The notes beneath the pieces were generated by a model. That model was not told the origin of the DNA and did no database searches. It saw nothing but the letters and a program-made list of their open reading frames with translations. Positions 8,195 to 16,035 of a DNA stretch of 64,000 nucleotides are shown here, one piece after another. The stretch is from Polyangia bacterium (lineage in GTDB: Bacteria; Myxococcota_A; Polyangia; Fen-1088), in the NCBI GenBank assembly GCA_036268875.1, contig DATATI010000007.1, positions 1 to 64,000 on the forward strand. The letters run 5' to 3'. The translations under genes were made by a program, and so were the position numbers. The number at the start of each line of letters is the position of its first letter. Position 1 is the first letter of the stretch.

Positions 8195-9439
8195 TCAGTT
8201 CGCCACCGCGGCGGGGTGATGCCGACCTTCGGCCAGCCCGTTCAGGAACGTCGGAACGTCGACGACAGTATCGAAACGCCTGACGATCTGACCGTCGGGC
8301 GAGACGATGCGCACTGCGGGCAGCGTGCTGACGCCGTACTTGGCCTTCACGGCGCCCAAGGTTTCGTCCTCGTCCTCGCGGGTCAGGTCAACCCGGAGCA
8401 AGGTGAAGTCGCGAAGCTGCGCCCCGACGTCGGGATGGGAGAAGACCTGGACGTCCATCTCCTTGCAGGGCAAGCACCAGTCGGCCATGAAGTCGATCAC
8501 CAGCGGGCGCTGCCCGGCGCGTGCCACGCGCAAGGCTTCGGGCTCGCCGTGCAGCCAGGCCAGCTGGACCTTCGGGGTCAGCACATAATTGGTCAGGGCA
8601 AACAGACCCAACGCCGACAGGGCCACCCCCAACCCTTTGCGCAACCGCCGCCCGACGCTGTCGTGGAATGACAGATGAACGGCGCCCGCCAAGACGCCGG
8701 CGACGACGCTGGCGGCCGCCAGCGCCACGAACGTCGGCGTGTGCCCGGTCAGCCGCCCCAGCGCGGGCAGCACATTTTTCAGGTAGTAAAGCGCCGCCAC
8801 CACCAGCGCGATCCCGAACACGCTCTTGACCGCCTCCATCCACGGCCCCGAGCGTGGCATCTGCATGGAGAAACCGGCGATGGCCCAGAAGGGCACGCCG
8901 ATGCCCACCGCGTACGTGGCCAGCAAGAAAAATCCGCCGACCGCGTCGCGCGTGGTGGCGACGAAGGCCAGGATTCCGGCCAGCGGCGGGCCGGTGCAAG
9001 GCGCGGCGATCAAGCCGCCCACGAGGCCCATCAGAAAGACGCCCCCCGCGCCGCGTCCGCCGACGCGCGACAGCCGTTGTTGCAACCCCGACGGCAACGC
9101 CAGCTCGAAGGCGCCGAACATCGACAGGGCCATGGCGAAAAAGAACAGCGCCAACGGCACCACCACCCACGGGCTGGCCAGGTAAGTCCCGAAGGCGCGC
9201 CCCAGCAGCGCGAACACCGTCCCCAGCGTCCCGAACATGGTGGCGATGCCCGCCACGTACAACGTCGCCAGCAAGAACGATCGCCGGCGCGACACCCCGC
9301 GCCCGCCGAACACGCTGATGGTGATGGGAATCATCGGGTAAACACAGGGAGTCAGCGCGGTCAGAAGACCGGCGGTCAGCGCGAAGATGAAAGCGCTGCC
9401 CATTCCCCGCCCGGCCGCCTGCGCAAAGTTCTCGGTCAT
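8195..9439 (-). CDS. dsbD: DsbD-type thiol:disulfide interchange protein lacking the N-terminal alpha domain
   Basis: The protein has 414 residues. The membrane beta domain has about eight or nine helices and the redox Cys of TM1 (LTALTPCVYPMIP) and TM4 (GLIAAPCTGPPLAG). A C-terminal thioredoxin-like gamma domain has FMADWCLPCKEMD. This moves reducing equivalents from cytosolic thioredoxin to the periplasm. Classical DsbD is about 565 residues with an N-terminal immunoglobulin-like alpha domain. Here the first helix starts within 20 residues, so the alpha domain is absent and the separate TlpA-like lipoprotein just downstream could be the acceptor. A GGAG site precedes the ATG. Confidence 0.92.
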   Translation of the reverse strand: MTENFAQAAGRGMGSAFIFALTAGLLTALTPCVYPMIPITISVFGGRGVSRRRSFLLATLYVAGIATMFGTLGTVFALLGRAFGTYLASPWVVVPLALFFFAMALSMFGAFELALPSGLQQRLSRVGGRGAGGVFLMGLVGGLIAAPCTGPPLAGILAFVATTRDAVGGFFLLATYAVGIGVPFWAIAGFSMQMPRSGPWMEAVKSVFGIALVVAALYYLKNVLPALGRLTGHTPTFVALAAASVVAGVLAGAVHLSFHDSVGRRLRKGLGVALSALGLFALTNYVLTPKVQLAWLHGEPEALRVARAGQRPLVIDFMADWCLPCKEMDVQVFSHPDVGAQLRDFTLLRVDLTREDEDETLGAVKAKYGVSTLPAVRIVSPDGQIVRRFDTVVDVPTFLNGLAEGRHHPAAVAN

Positions 9440-9471
9440 CGTGGTGTCTCCTTGGTTGACGACTCAGGACT

Positions 9472-10017
9472 TCAAGGGGTCAGCGGTCCGCCGGGTGCGT
9501 CGAACATGGTCGCCGCCCGGCAGTTGGTGGTGGCGATCGTTCCGCTCAACCACGAGGTCAGGCAGCGATCCAGATCGTCGCCCATCTGCATCTGCGTGCC
9601 GCCTTTGTGTCTCTCATGCCCGCGGGCCTTGCGGATCAGGCTCAGGCGTTCGGGATTGGCGCCCTGGTCTCGCACGACGGCGGTCATGATCTCCGGCTCG
9701 AGACCGACCACTGCCCAGTAGGTGGCGTTGTATTCGGCGGGCGTGGTCGAGCCGTCGGCGGGATCGCCGGTCGGATCCAGACGCAGGCCGCGGGCGCCGA
9801 ACAGACGCATGTTGCGGCCCACCTGGCCGTGGCAGTCCAGCGTCCCGCAGTGCGGCTGCAGGGCGTCGGCCACCGCCTCGAAGCCGGTGGCGGGCGGCGC
9901 CAACAGTTGGAAGCTGACGGCCGCCGGACCACCCGGACCTTCGATCTGGCCCTCGCACGACAGCGCCGCGGTCGTGAGCACCGCGATCAAGGCCGCCCGG
10001 CCGCGCCCGCCGATCAA
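9472..10017 (-). CDS. Lipoprotein with an atypical CxxxxCH haem-like motif
   Basis: A protein of 181 residues. The signal peptide ends near LTTAALSC, which looks like a lipobox. The mature part has HCGTLDCHG, a spaced Cys-Cys-His motif with four residues between the Cys instead of two, and later Met residues (GGTQMQMGD) that could act as axial ligands. Such CxxxxCH proteins recur in myxobacterial secretomes. Covalent haem attachment is possible but not established. The start overlaps the upstream haem-motif gene (ATGA), and dsbD follows after 32 bases, so all four genes are probably one operon. Confidence 0.75.
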   Translation of the reverse strand: MIGGRGRAALIAVLTTAALSCEGQIEGPGGPAAVSFQLLAPPATGFEAVADALQPHCGTLDCHGQVGRNMRLFGARGLRLDPTGDPADGSTTPAEYNATYWAVVGLEPEIMTAVVRDQGANPERLSLIRKARGHERHKGGTQMQMGDDLDRCLTSWLSGTIATTNCRAATMFDAPGGPLTP

Positions 10018-10586
10018 AGGTGTCCCTCGTCGGGCCGACAGGCGCGCGTCGGAATGGTTGGCACCACCAGCTCGTCAGCGGTCAGATAAACGTGCCCCGC
10101 GGTGCGCGGCCCCAACGGATCAAAGTGACAACTGGCGCACGATCCGTCACGCTGGATCGGCGTCTCCATCGACGAGGCGTTGGGGCCTTGGCTGACGGCG
10201 ACCCAGAACGGAAAGACCGGCTGGTAGTCCCCTGGCCAGACGAAAAAGTTTCCTACACAGTTGGTGTGGGCGGTAAATCGCGTCTTGGCGGAATCAATCA
10301 TCACCACATCAGCGTCGGCCAGCGGTGTGCGGCCGAGGTCGTCGCGAAAGATCGTTCCCCCCACCGACATCTGGCGCGGGCCGCCCTCGCCGTCGTGGCA
10401 AAGGACGCACGGCTGTCCCGGTCGGTGCAGCGGGCCGGGCGGCGTTCCCGCCGCCTCCGAACCCAGCGCCGCGATCTGCGCCGAGCGCACCGGATCGGCC
10501 GGCGACAACACGGCGGGCGCGCAGGCGATCACGAACGGAACGACAATGACCAACCACCGCGACAAGAGTGTCTGCCAGCTTAGCAA
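10014..10586 (-). CDS. Di-CxxCH (c-type cytochrome-like) lipoprotein
   Basis: A protein of 190 residues with a hydrophobic N-terminus ending in VVPFVIACAP, probably lipidated. It has two canonical haem-binding motifs: CVLCHDG (about residue 60) and CASCHFD (about residue 150). It is probably a periplasmic, outer-membrane-anchored electron carrier or redox sensor. The start appears to be the TTG at 10586, as no ATG lies in a suitable place. It is the first gene of the leftward group. The divergent DUF2271 gene begins within about 75 bases, so the promoters must overlap. Confidence 0.75.
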   Translation of the reverse strand: MLSWQTLLSRWLVIVVPFVIACAPAVLSPADPVRSAQIAALGSEAAGTPPGPLHRPGQPCVLCHDGEGGPRQMSVGGTIFRDDLGRTPLADADVVMIDSAKTRFTAHTNCVGNFFVWPGDYQPVFPFWVAVSQGPNASSMETPIQRDGSCASCHFDPLGPRTAGHVYLTADELVVPTIPTRACRPDEGHL

Positions 10587-10658
10587 GGCGGCTCCGAGAG
10601 CGAATATCCCTCGGGAGATATGGCGGCCGACGGCATGATTCGAAAGACTGCAGAGACA

Positions 10659-11459
10659 ATGCGCGCGCCCAGCAGGTCGGAGGGACGGGCAATGATTTTC
10701 GTCGCGGCGATCTTTCTGGCCCCTGTGCTGCTGCTGGTCGGCTGCCAGGCGGCCCCCGTGGACGACTTGATCGGATGGGATGGACGCGGCATGTCGCTGC
10801 CGGTCGACACGGGATCGGGGGGCGGCGGTCCGTCGTCGGGAACCGGCGGCGGGGCGGCGGGAGACAATGGCGGTGCGGGCGGCATTTTCGGAACTGTCGA
10901 CGGCAGCGGCGGAACCGTCGGCGTAGCCTCAGGCGGCGCAGCCGGGTCCGACGTGGTGCCGACGGACAGCGGCGTGACGCCGCCGCCCGCGCCCGACGGC
11001 GGCGCGGTCACCAGCACCTGCCACCTGGACGTCACGGTCACCACGCACAGCACCGGACGCGGCGGTTACGACCCCCGCAACGTCGGCGCCATCTGGATCG
11101 AAAACAGCGCCCAGAAATTCATCAAGAGCCTGGATGTTTGGGCGTCCCGCCGCCTGGATCACCTCACCAGTTGGAACGCGGCGACGTCGGCGGCAGGCCT
11201 CAGCCGCAACCGGGTGGACGCCATCACCGCCGCGACGCTGTCCAACTATGGCACCCGAACCGGCAGCTGGAACTGCACCGACACCAACGAGAAACCGGTG
11301 GCTGCCGCCGACTATCAAGTTTGCTTTGATCTGAACGACACGAACAGCGCGTCCAAATCCAATTGCGTGACCGTCACCATCGGAAAATCGCCGACGACTG
11401 TGAAGGTCCCCGACGCACTCCCCTGTTTTACCGGGCGGACCTTCACCTTCACGCCCTAG
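10659..11459 (+). CDS. DUF2271 lipoprotein with Gly/Ser-rich linker
   Basis: A lipoprotein signal peptide (hydrophobic stretch ending VLLLVGC) is followed by about 90 residues of Gly/Ser/Thr linker and a C-terminal domain with NVGAIWIENSAQKFIKSL, TSWN and VDAITAATLSNYGT. These are hallmarks of DUF2271, a periplasmic domain often near flavin-transfer and thioredoxin genes. The start is uncertain: ATG 10659 gives an Arg-rich n-region, ATG 10692 has the better ribosome-binding site (GGAGGGAC), and ATG 10620 is also in frame. It is the first gene of a DUF2271-DUF4266-DUF3570 group. Confidence 0.85.
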   Translation: MRAPSRSEGRAMIFVAAIFLAPVLLLVGCQAAPVDDLIGWDGRGMSLPVDTGSGGGGPSSGTGGGAAGDNGGAGGIFGTVDGSGGTVGVASGGAAGSDVVPTDSGVTPPPAPDGGAVTSTCHLDVTVTTHSTGRGGYDPRNVGAIWIENSAQKFIKSLDVWASRRLDHLTSWNAATSAAGLSRNRVDAITAATLSNYGTRTGSWNCTDTNEKPVAAADYQVCFDLNDTNSASKSNCVTVTIGKSPTTVKVPDALPCFTGRTFTFTP

Positions 11460-11468
11460 CGTAGGCCC

Positions 11469-11705
11469 ATGAGAAAGCGCACGTTGCTTGACCGTCTTCA
11501 ATTGGCGGCTCTGATCGCCGCCATCGCCATGGCGGCGGCGAGCTTGGGCTGCGTGCGTTTGCAGCCCTACCAGCGCGGGCGCCTGGCCCACCCGACCATG
11601 CTTCTGGGAGAAACGGCCACGCCCGGCGAGGCCCATGTCTACGCGATCCAGGAGGGCGCGGTCGGAGGCGGGTCGGCGGTCGAGGGCGGCTGCGGTTGCA
11701 ACTGA
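11469..11705 (+). CDS. DUF4266 small lipoprotein
   Basis: A 78-residue protein with a signal peptide ending AAASLGC (lipobox), then VRLQPYQRGRLAHPTML and a C-terminal tail of Gly residues ending GGCGCN. These are diagnostic of the DUF4266 family, which is nearly always found directly before a DUF3570 barrel. The function is unknown. The C-terminal Cys pair may be a metal or redox site. It starts 9 bases after the DUF2271 gene and overlaps the start of the DUF3570 gene. Confidence 0.88.
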   Translation: MRKRTLLDRLQLAALIAAIAMAAASLGCVRLQPYQRGRLAHPTMLLGETATPGEAHVYAIQEGAVGGGSAVEGGCGCN

Positions 11706-13024
11706 GCCCGGGCCGCTGGTCTTGCCCGCGCAGCAAACGTGACCGCGCGATTCTTTGTGTCGTCGCGGTGCTGGTCATCATCGTCGGCGCGTCCACACCC
11801 ACCACCGCCCGGCCGCCCGCCGGTACCACGCCCGAGGCCGAGGGCGAGGTGACCAAACAGCCTCGCGACAGCGACACGGAAAAGGAAGCCGACCGCGAGG
11901 ACGACAGCCACCGAAGCAAACGCGGCGGACCGATCGTCACGGCGTCGTCGGCGGTCTCGGCTTACTCTGACACCGACGCGGTGCACGTCATCTCGCCCAC
12001 CGTCGCGGGCGGGCTCAGAGACGACATCGCCGGCTGGTCCGTCGACGGACGCTACCTGGTCGACGCTGTCTCCGCCGCGTCTGTCGACATCGTCTCGACC
12101 GCCTCCGGCCGCTGGAAGGAAATTCGTCATGTCGGGTCTCTGTCAGCCGAGATGAAATCCGGCGCCGCCGCTTTCTCCGTGGCGGGCGGCGTTTCGCGCG
12201 AGCCCGACTATCTTTCGCTGGGCGGCGGCGGAACGGTCTCCCTCGAGCTGCTGGACAAGAACGTCACCCCGTTCCTGGGCGGATCTTACGGGCACGATGA
12301 CGTCGGGCGCACCGGGCTGCCCAAGCAGTTCTGGCGCACCCAGCAGAAAGGAACGTTCCAGCTGGGCGTCACCTTCGTCGTCGATCGGTCGACCATCGCA
12401 GAGGTGGCCGTCGACGGAATCTTCGAACGCGGGTACCTGGCCAAGCCCTATCGTTACATCCCGCTGTTCGCGCCGGGCGTGGCCGCCAGCGTCCCGGCCG
12501 GCGCATCCGTCACCACGGTCAACGAACTGCGGCTGGATCTCCGCTCCGCCGACGCGCTCCCCGACAGCCGCGATCGCTATTCCTTGAGCGGCCGGATCGC
12601 CCACCGCTTCGACACCAGCACGGTGCGCGCCGACCAGCGGCTTTACACGGACAGCTGGGGAATGCTGGCCAGCACCACCGACGCGCGCCTGCTGGTCGAC
12701 GTCGGGCAACGATTTCTGCTGTGGCCGCACGGCCGCCTGCACGTCCAGCGCGGCATCGATTTCTGGGAACGGACCTACGAGGCCACCATCGACCCCGGCG
12801 GCGCGCTGGCCGTCCCGCGCTACCGCACCGGTGACCGCGAGCTTGGTCCGCTTTACACCGTCACGGTGGGCGGAGGCGTTCGGGTGCAGCTGACCTCCCA
12901 GCCTTTGCCCTGGGCGCTGACCTTCCAGATGGAGGGCATCTTCACCCGCTATCTGAACGATCTTTACATCACGCAAAGGCGTGCTCTTTTCGGCGATCTG
13001 GCGCTGGAGGCTTCCTTCCAGTGA
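11696..13024 (+). CDS. DUF3570 outer-membrane beta-barrel protein
   Basis: A protein of 442 residues. An N-terminal hydrophobic export signal is followed by a charged Lys/Arg/Glu/Asp linker and then a barrel with alternating aromatic/hydrophobic strands. It contains features of DUF3570 such as AVSAYSDTDAVHVISP, DYLSLGGGG and the terminal strand ending in F-Q. The start is the TTG at 11696, which overlaps the DUF4266 stop, so translation is probably coupled. DUF4266/DUF3570 pairs commonly sit with thioredoxin, DUF2271 and FMN-transferase genes, so a role in extracytoplasmic redox or metal handling is suspected but unproven. Confidence 0.85.
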   Translation: MQLSPGRWSCPRSKRDRAILCVVAVLVIIVGASTPTTARPPAGTTPEAEGEVTKQPRDSDTEKEADREDDSHRSKRGGPIVTASSAVSAYSDTDAVHVISPTVAGGLRDDIAGWSVDGRYLVDAVSAASVDIVSTASGRWKEIRHVGSLSAEMKSGAAAFSVAGGVSREPDYLSLGGGGTVSLELLDKNVTPFLGGSYGHDDVGRTGLPKQFWRTQQKGTFQLGVTFVVDRSTIAEVAVDGIFERGYLAKPYRYIPLFAPGVAASVPAGASVTTVNELRLDLRSADALPDSRDRYSLSGRIAHRFDTSTVRADQRLYTDSWGMLASTTDARLLVDVGQRFLLWPHGRLHVQRGIDFWERTYEATIDPGGALAVPRYRTGDRELGPLYTVTVGGGVRVQLTSQPLPWALTFQMEGIFTRYLNDLYITQRRALFGDLALEASFQ

Positions 13025-13105
13025 AAGGACACCGCCCATCGAGAAACACCTCGGCCGGCGCGAAGAAGCTGCCTGCTTTCCTGAGGGAGAAGGTACAGAC
13101 AACAC

Positions 13106-13786
13106 ATGGCGGCTAGTACCCTCAGTCCGGCGCTTCGGCTGTCACAGCCGAGCTTGACTGCCGCGGCGCCCCTGCGAGTCGTGGTGATCGACCCGCAACC
13201 GCTGTCTCGCATCGGGCTTTGCCACCTGCTGCGCGGGCAGCGAGACATCTCGGTGGTCGGGGAAACCGGTCACGTCCTGGCCGCGCTACAAAAAATCAAG
13301 CGCTGGTCGCCCGACGTGGTCCTGATCGATCCCGACGTGGCGGGCGACGACGGCCCGGCGTTGATCCGCGGGTTGCTGCAGCGGGTTCCGCACGCCCGGG
13401 TGATCGCCCTCGGACAGCACGACGGCGATGAAGAGATTCACCGCATCACCGAAGCGGGCGCCTGCGGGTACCAATTCAAGAATGCGCCGGAACAAAACAT
13501 CGTCGGTGCGGTTCGGGCGGCCATCGCCGGACAAACCTGCACGGCCGGATTGGCGCGGCAGCGCCTGCAAGAGCGCGACAAGCACCCGACGCTGACGCCG
13601 CGCGAGTGCGAGGTGCTGCGGCTTTTGGCCAAAGGATATCCGAACGCGACCATCGCCGCGCTCCTCGCCATCGCCCACGGCACGGTCAAGCTGCACGTCA
13701 AGTCCATCCTGGCCAAATTGGGGGTCGAGGATCGCGCGCAGGCGGCGTTGACGGCGCTGCGCCGGGGCTTCGCCCGCCTGACCTGA
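13106..13786 (+). CDS. NarL/FixJ-type response regulator (REC and LuxR HTH)
   Basis: The receiver domain spans about residues 22-140: acidic pocket in VVVIDPQPL, phospho-acceptor Asp in VVLIDPDVAG, and conserved Lys in YQFKNAPEQ. A LuxR helix-turn-helix follows (about 160-220) with LTPRECEVLRLLAKGY and GTVKLHVKSILAKLG. The protein is expected to be a phosphorylation-dependent DNA-binding transcription factor. No histidine kinase lies next to it; the nearest is at 18997. A purine-rich site (GAGGGAGAAGG) lies upstream of the ATG. It is convergent with the esterase gene (4-base gap). Confidence 0.9.
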   Translation: MAASTLSPALRLSQPSLTAAAPLRVVVIDPQPLSRIGLCHLLRGQRDISVVGETGHVLAALQKIKRWSPDVVLIDPDVAGDDGPALIRGLLQRVPHARVIALGQHDGDEEIHRITEAGACGYQFKNAPEQNIVGAVRAAIAGQTCTAGLARQRLQERDKHPTLTPRECEVLRLLAKGYPNATIAALLAIAHGTVKLHVKSILAKLGVEDRAQAALTALRRGFARLT

Positions 13787-13790
13787 CAGC

Positions 13791-14873
13791 TCAGAACTGC
13801 GACAGAAACCGCCAGAAAAGTTCCGGCGAGCGGCTCTGCTGGGGATCGTGGTTGATGCCGGAGGTCTGGCACCACACCACCGGATAGCCGGCCTTGCAGC
13901 CGTCGTATTGCACGCACAGGCCGGCGGTGTTGGCCGGGACGTTCGTGTACGGCTTGCTGGTCATGGCGCAGCCGTTTTCCTGCAACAGCACGTCGCGCGC
14001 CTGCATCCCGCCGGCGATCGAGTTTTGCGAGTCGTCTTTGTCGTGCAAGAAAATGCCGGCCACGTTGCCCTTGCAATCCACGGCCGGGGTGATGGCGCCG
14101 GTCAGCCCGCCGCTGACGTTCGCCTTGGCCCGAACGACATCGGCCCGCTGGCAGCCGATGATGTTCGTCATCCAGGACCCGCTGCTGAACCCCATCGAGA
14201 AGATGCGCGACTTGTCCACGCACAGGTTGTCTTCCGACCATTGGACCAACGCATCGAAGACCGGCAGGTCTTTCGACATCTTCGACTGATCGTCATAGCA
14301 GTTCCCCGAGATCTGTTCGGGCGCGATCAGAATGGCGTCAAACCCGCTGGCGCCCTGAATGTTGATCAAATTGTCATTGTGGGCGCCGCAGCCGTGAAAG
14401 GAAAAGATCGTGCGGTACGGCTTGTTGACGTCGTAGCCAGTCGGCAAGCGCAGGCTGTACTGGCGGGCGACGCCGCCGACCATGATCGTCTTGTTGAAGA
14501 CGTACTTCCCCGCGGGATCAGCGGCGGCCTTGCCACAACCGGCGCTGGCCACGGCGGCCGCGCCGTCGCCGCTGCCGTCACCATCACCGTTGCCCGCGCC
14601 GTCATTGTTGATGACCGTGTCGCCGCCGCCGGCGTCCGTCGGGTTCGTTCCGCCGCCGCCACCCGAGCCGGCGGCTTGGCCCCCGCTGCCGCCGGTAAGA
14701 CCTCCCTGCCCGCCGGTACCTGCCGCGCCTTCACCGCCGGTGCCGGTCGCGTCACCGCCGCCAGTTCCTCCCGTGACCGTGCCGCCGGTGCCAAGCTGCC
14801 CCCCACCGCCCGCGCTGTTGCAACCGCCCAACGCCGCGAACAAGACCAATGTCCCCAGGAAAATCGATTTCAC
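13791..14873 (-). CDS. Secreted PHB-depolymerase/feruloyl-esterase-like lipoprotein
   Basis: The signal peptide has the lipobox LFAALGGC, then about 100 residues of Gly/Thr-rich linker and an alpha/beta-hydrolase domain of the PHB depolymerase/LpqC type. The nucleophile elbow is MGFSSGSWM, the oxyanion region FSFHGCG, and a C-terminal SGINHDPQ could supply the His. It is a paralogue of the gene at 22257; both share the GxRADVV segment after the nucleophile. The substrate may be a polyester or feruloylated polysaccharide. The GTG at 14873 gives the tidiest signal peptide; ATG 14942 and TTG 14951 are in-frame alternatives. Confidence 0.85.
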   Translation of the reverse strand: MKSIFLGTLVLFAALGGCNSAGGGGQLGTGGTVTGGTGGGDATGTGGEGAAGTGGQGGLTGGSGGQAAGSGGGGGTNPTDAGGGDTVINNDGAGNGDGDGSGDGAAAVASAGCGKAAADPAGKYVFNKTIMVGGVARQYSLRLPTGYDVNKPYRTIFSFHGCGAHNDNLINIQGASGFDAILIAPEQISGNCYDDQSKMSKDLPVFDALVQWSEDNLCVDKSRIFSMGFSSGSWMTNIIGCQRADVVRAKANVSGGLTGAITPAVDCKGNVAGIFLHDKDDSQNSIAGGMQARDVLLQENGCAMTSKPYTNVPANTAGLCVQYDGCKAGYPVVWCQTSGINHDPQQSRSPELFWRFLSQF

Positions 14874-14962
14874 CTTGGAATAGACGGGAGGGCCGGGAAT
14901 GCCAGGCAGCAGCCCTTCGATCCGCTTGGATAAGTGAACCATTTCCGACAAGCTGCGCCGGC

Positions 14963-15481
14963 ATGGGTCTTCTTGACGAGCCCGGTCTGGATCGCCTGGT
15001 CGCCGTCGGCTGCCCGGCGTGTGGATCGGCCAAGCTGAGCTTTCGCACTTACGTCGATGGCGCCTTGCCAGTGATGGGGGGCGAACCGGTCGGACGCATC
15101 ACCTGGCTCTACGACGGCGAGAAATTCGTCGACGGGGTGTATGAGGTTCGGTGCGGCCAGTGCGACGTCGTTATTTTCAGCGCCGAGGTCTGCCACGCTG
15201 CCGGCGGGCTGGCGCGCGCCCTGGCCACGCCCAACGACTGGCCGGTGCCGCTGTCCTGTCCATCCTGCGACGAAGAGGAAGTGCGTTACGTGGCGTTCAT
15301 TCCGGCGCGCGTCGCCTACGAAGGCAGACGCGCCGAGAAGGCGCGCGACCTCAGCGAGCTTCATGAGAACGGTTTTCACGGCGCGCGGGTCGATTGTCGA
15401 GGCTGCGGAACCGTGGCGGCCCGAACCGACGTCTGCCCGTTGTGCCTGGAACCAGGACCGTTGCGCCCACGGCCTGGCTAG
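14963..15481 (+). CDS. Multiple zinc-ribbon protein of unknown function
   Basis: The 172-residue protein has five Cys pairs: CPACGSAK, CGQC, CPSCDEEE, CRGC and CPLC. These probably form two or three zinc ribbons. It has no signal peptide or membrane segment. A middle segment (ITWLYDGEKFVDGVYEVRC) is ordinary globular sequence. It may bind nucleic acid or protein; no family is recognised. I chose the ATG at 14963 (MGLLDEPG) because the upstream in-frame extension overlaps the start of the divergent esterase and looks non-coding. Confidence 0.65.
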   Translation: MGLLDEPGLDRLVAVGCPACGSAKLSFRTYVDGALPVMGGEPVGRITWLYDGEKFVDGVYEVRCGQCDVVIFSAEVCHAAGGLARALATPNDWPVPLSCPSCDEEEVRYVAFIPARVAYEGRRAEKARDLSELHENGFHGARVDCRGCGTVAARTDVCPLCLEPGPLRPRPG

Positions 15482-15502
15482 CTGACGGTGTGACCACGTC
15501 AA

Positions 15503-15531
15503 TTGTTGGCCTTCTAGATTCGTCGTAATAT
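15503..15531 (+). promoter_or_regulatory. Sigma-70-type promoter for the Cys/His-rich protein gene
   Basis: TTGTTG (15503-15508), a 17-base spacer and TAATAT (15526-15531) match the -35/-10 layout well in otherwise GC-rich DNA. The predicted transcription start is about 15538, only some 6 bases before the ATG at 15544, so the mRNA leader would be very short. The 8-base palindrome TTCGCGAA (15531-15538) overlaps the predicted start site and could be an operator half. Confidence 0.55.
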
Positions 15532-15543
15532 TCGCGAACTTCG

Positions 15544-15945
15544 ATGCTCGGGCGCAGGCGATCGATCATCAGCTTGGCGGTGGCGGTGGCGCTGCTGGGC
15601 GCCCACGCTTCGACCGCGCTGCACCTGTTGCTGATCGAGCACGAGATTTGTCCGGAGCACGGCGAGATCGTCGAGGGCAGCAGCCGCCAGCCAAGCCCAT
15701 CGCCTCTCCGTCCATCGTCAACGCCGCACCTCGCGCTTGAGAGCACCGCGCAGCCGGCACCGCACGCGCACGATCAATGTCTGGTCCGCCTCGAGCAACC
15801 CGACGGCACCTGGCCGGCCGGGGCGCACAGCGTCGGGGTCCAGCCCGATTGGGCGCTTCGTCTCAACCCGCTCGCCGACGGCGATGGCGCGCCCGAGGAT
15901 CTTCGCCTCTATCGCCTCGCCCCCAAGAACTCGCCTCCCGTCTGA
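15544..15945 (+). CDS. Small exported Cys/His-containing protein, upstream of an outer-membrane barrel
   Basis: A protein of 133 residues. The N-terminal hydrophobic segment (about residues 8-30) is a signal peptide or single membrane anchor. Right after it comes HLLLIEHEICPEHGEIVE, a cluster of three His, one Cys and acidic residues that could bind a metal, and later PAPHAHDQC. Such proteins commonly sit next to metal-related transport genes. The outer-membrane protein starts 90 bases downstream, so they probably share a promoter. A metal sensor or chaperone role is inference only. Confidence 0.6.
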   Translation: MLGRRRSIISLAVAVALLGAHASTALHLLLIEHEICPEHGEIVEGSSRQPSPSPLRPSSTPHLALESTAQPAPHAHDQCLVRLEQPDGTWPAGAHSVGVQPDWALRLNPLADGDGAPEDLRLYRLAPKNSPPV

Positions 15946-16035
15946 CCGGCCGACAGTCGTCCAGGTCTGATGGTCGAGGCGTGCGCTCCGCTCGGAGTCG
16001 CCTCGGCAATGCGTCCGTCATTGAGGAGGTCTCCG

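Noticed and set aside
10800-10990. Gly/Ser linker DNA as a possible repeat array or CRISPR
   Set aside because: The GGCGG-rich units have no constant repeat-spacer length and are codons of a lipoprotein linker; the same pattern occurs in about ten lipoproteins in the window.
12143-13105. Long minus-strand open frame opposite the DUF3570 gene
   Set aside because: It is antisense to a well-supported barrel gene. Long chance frames are expected in such GC-rich DNA, and its translation has no recognisable domain.
13848-14933. Long plus-strand frame opposite the esterase lipoprotein
   Set aside because: Antisense to an esterase with a clear nucleophile motif and signal peptide; the composition is repetitive Ala/Gly/Arg.
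14870-15502. Minus-strand frame opposite the zinc-ribbon protein
   Set aside because: The plus-strand frame has five Cys pairs, which are unlikely by chance. The minus-strand product has no domain.
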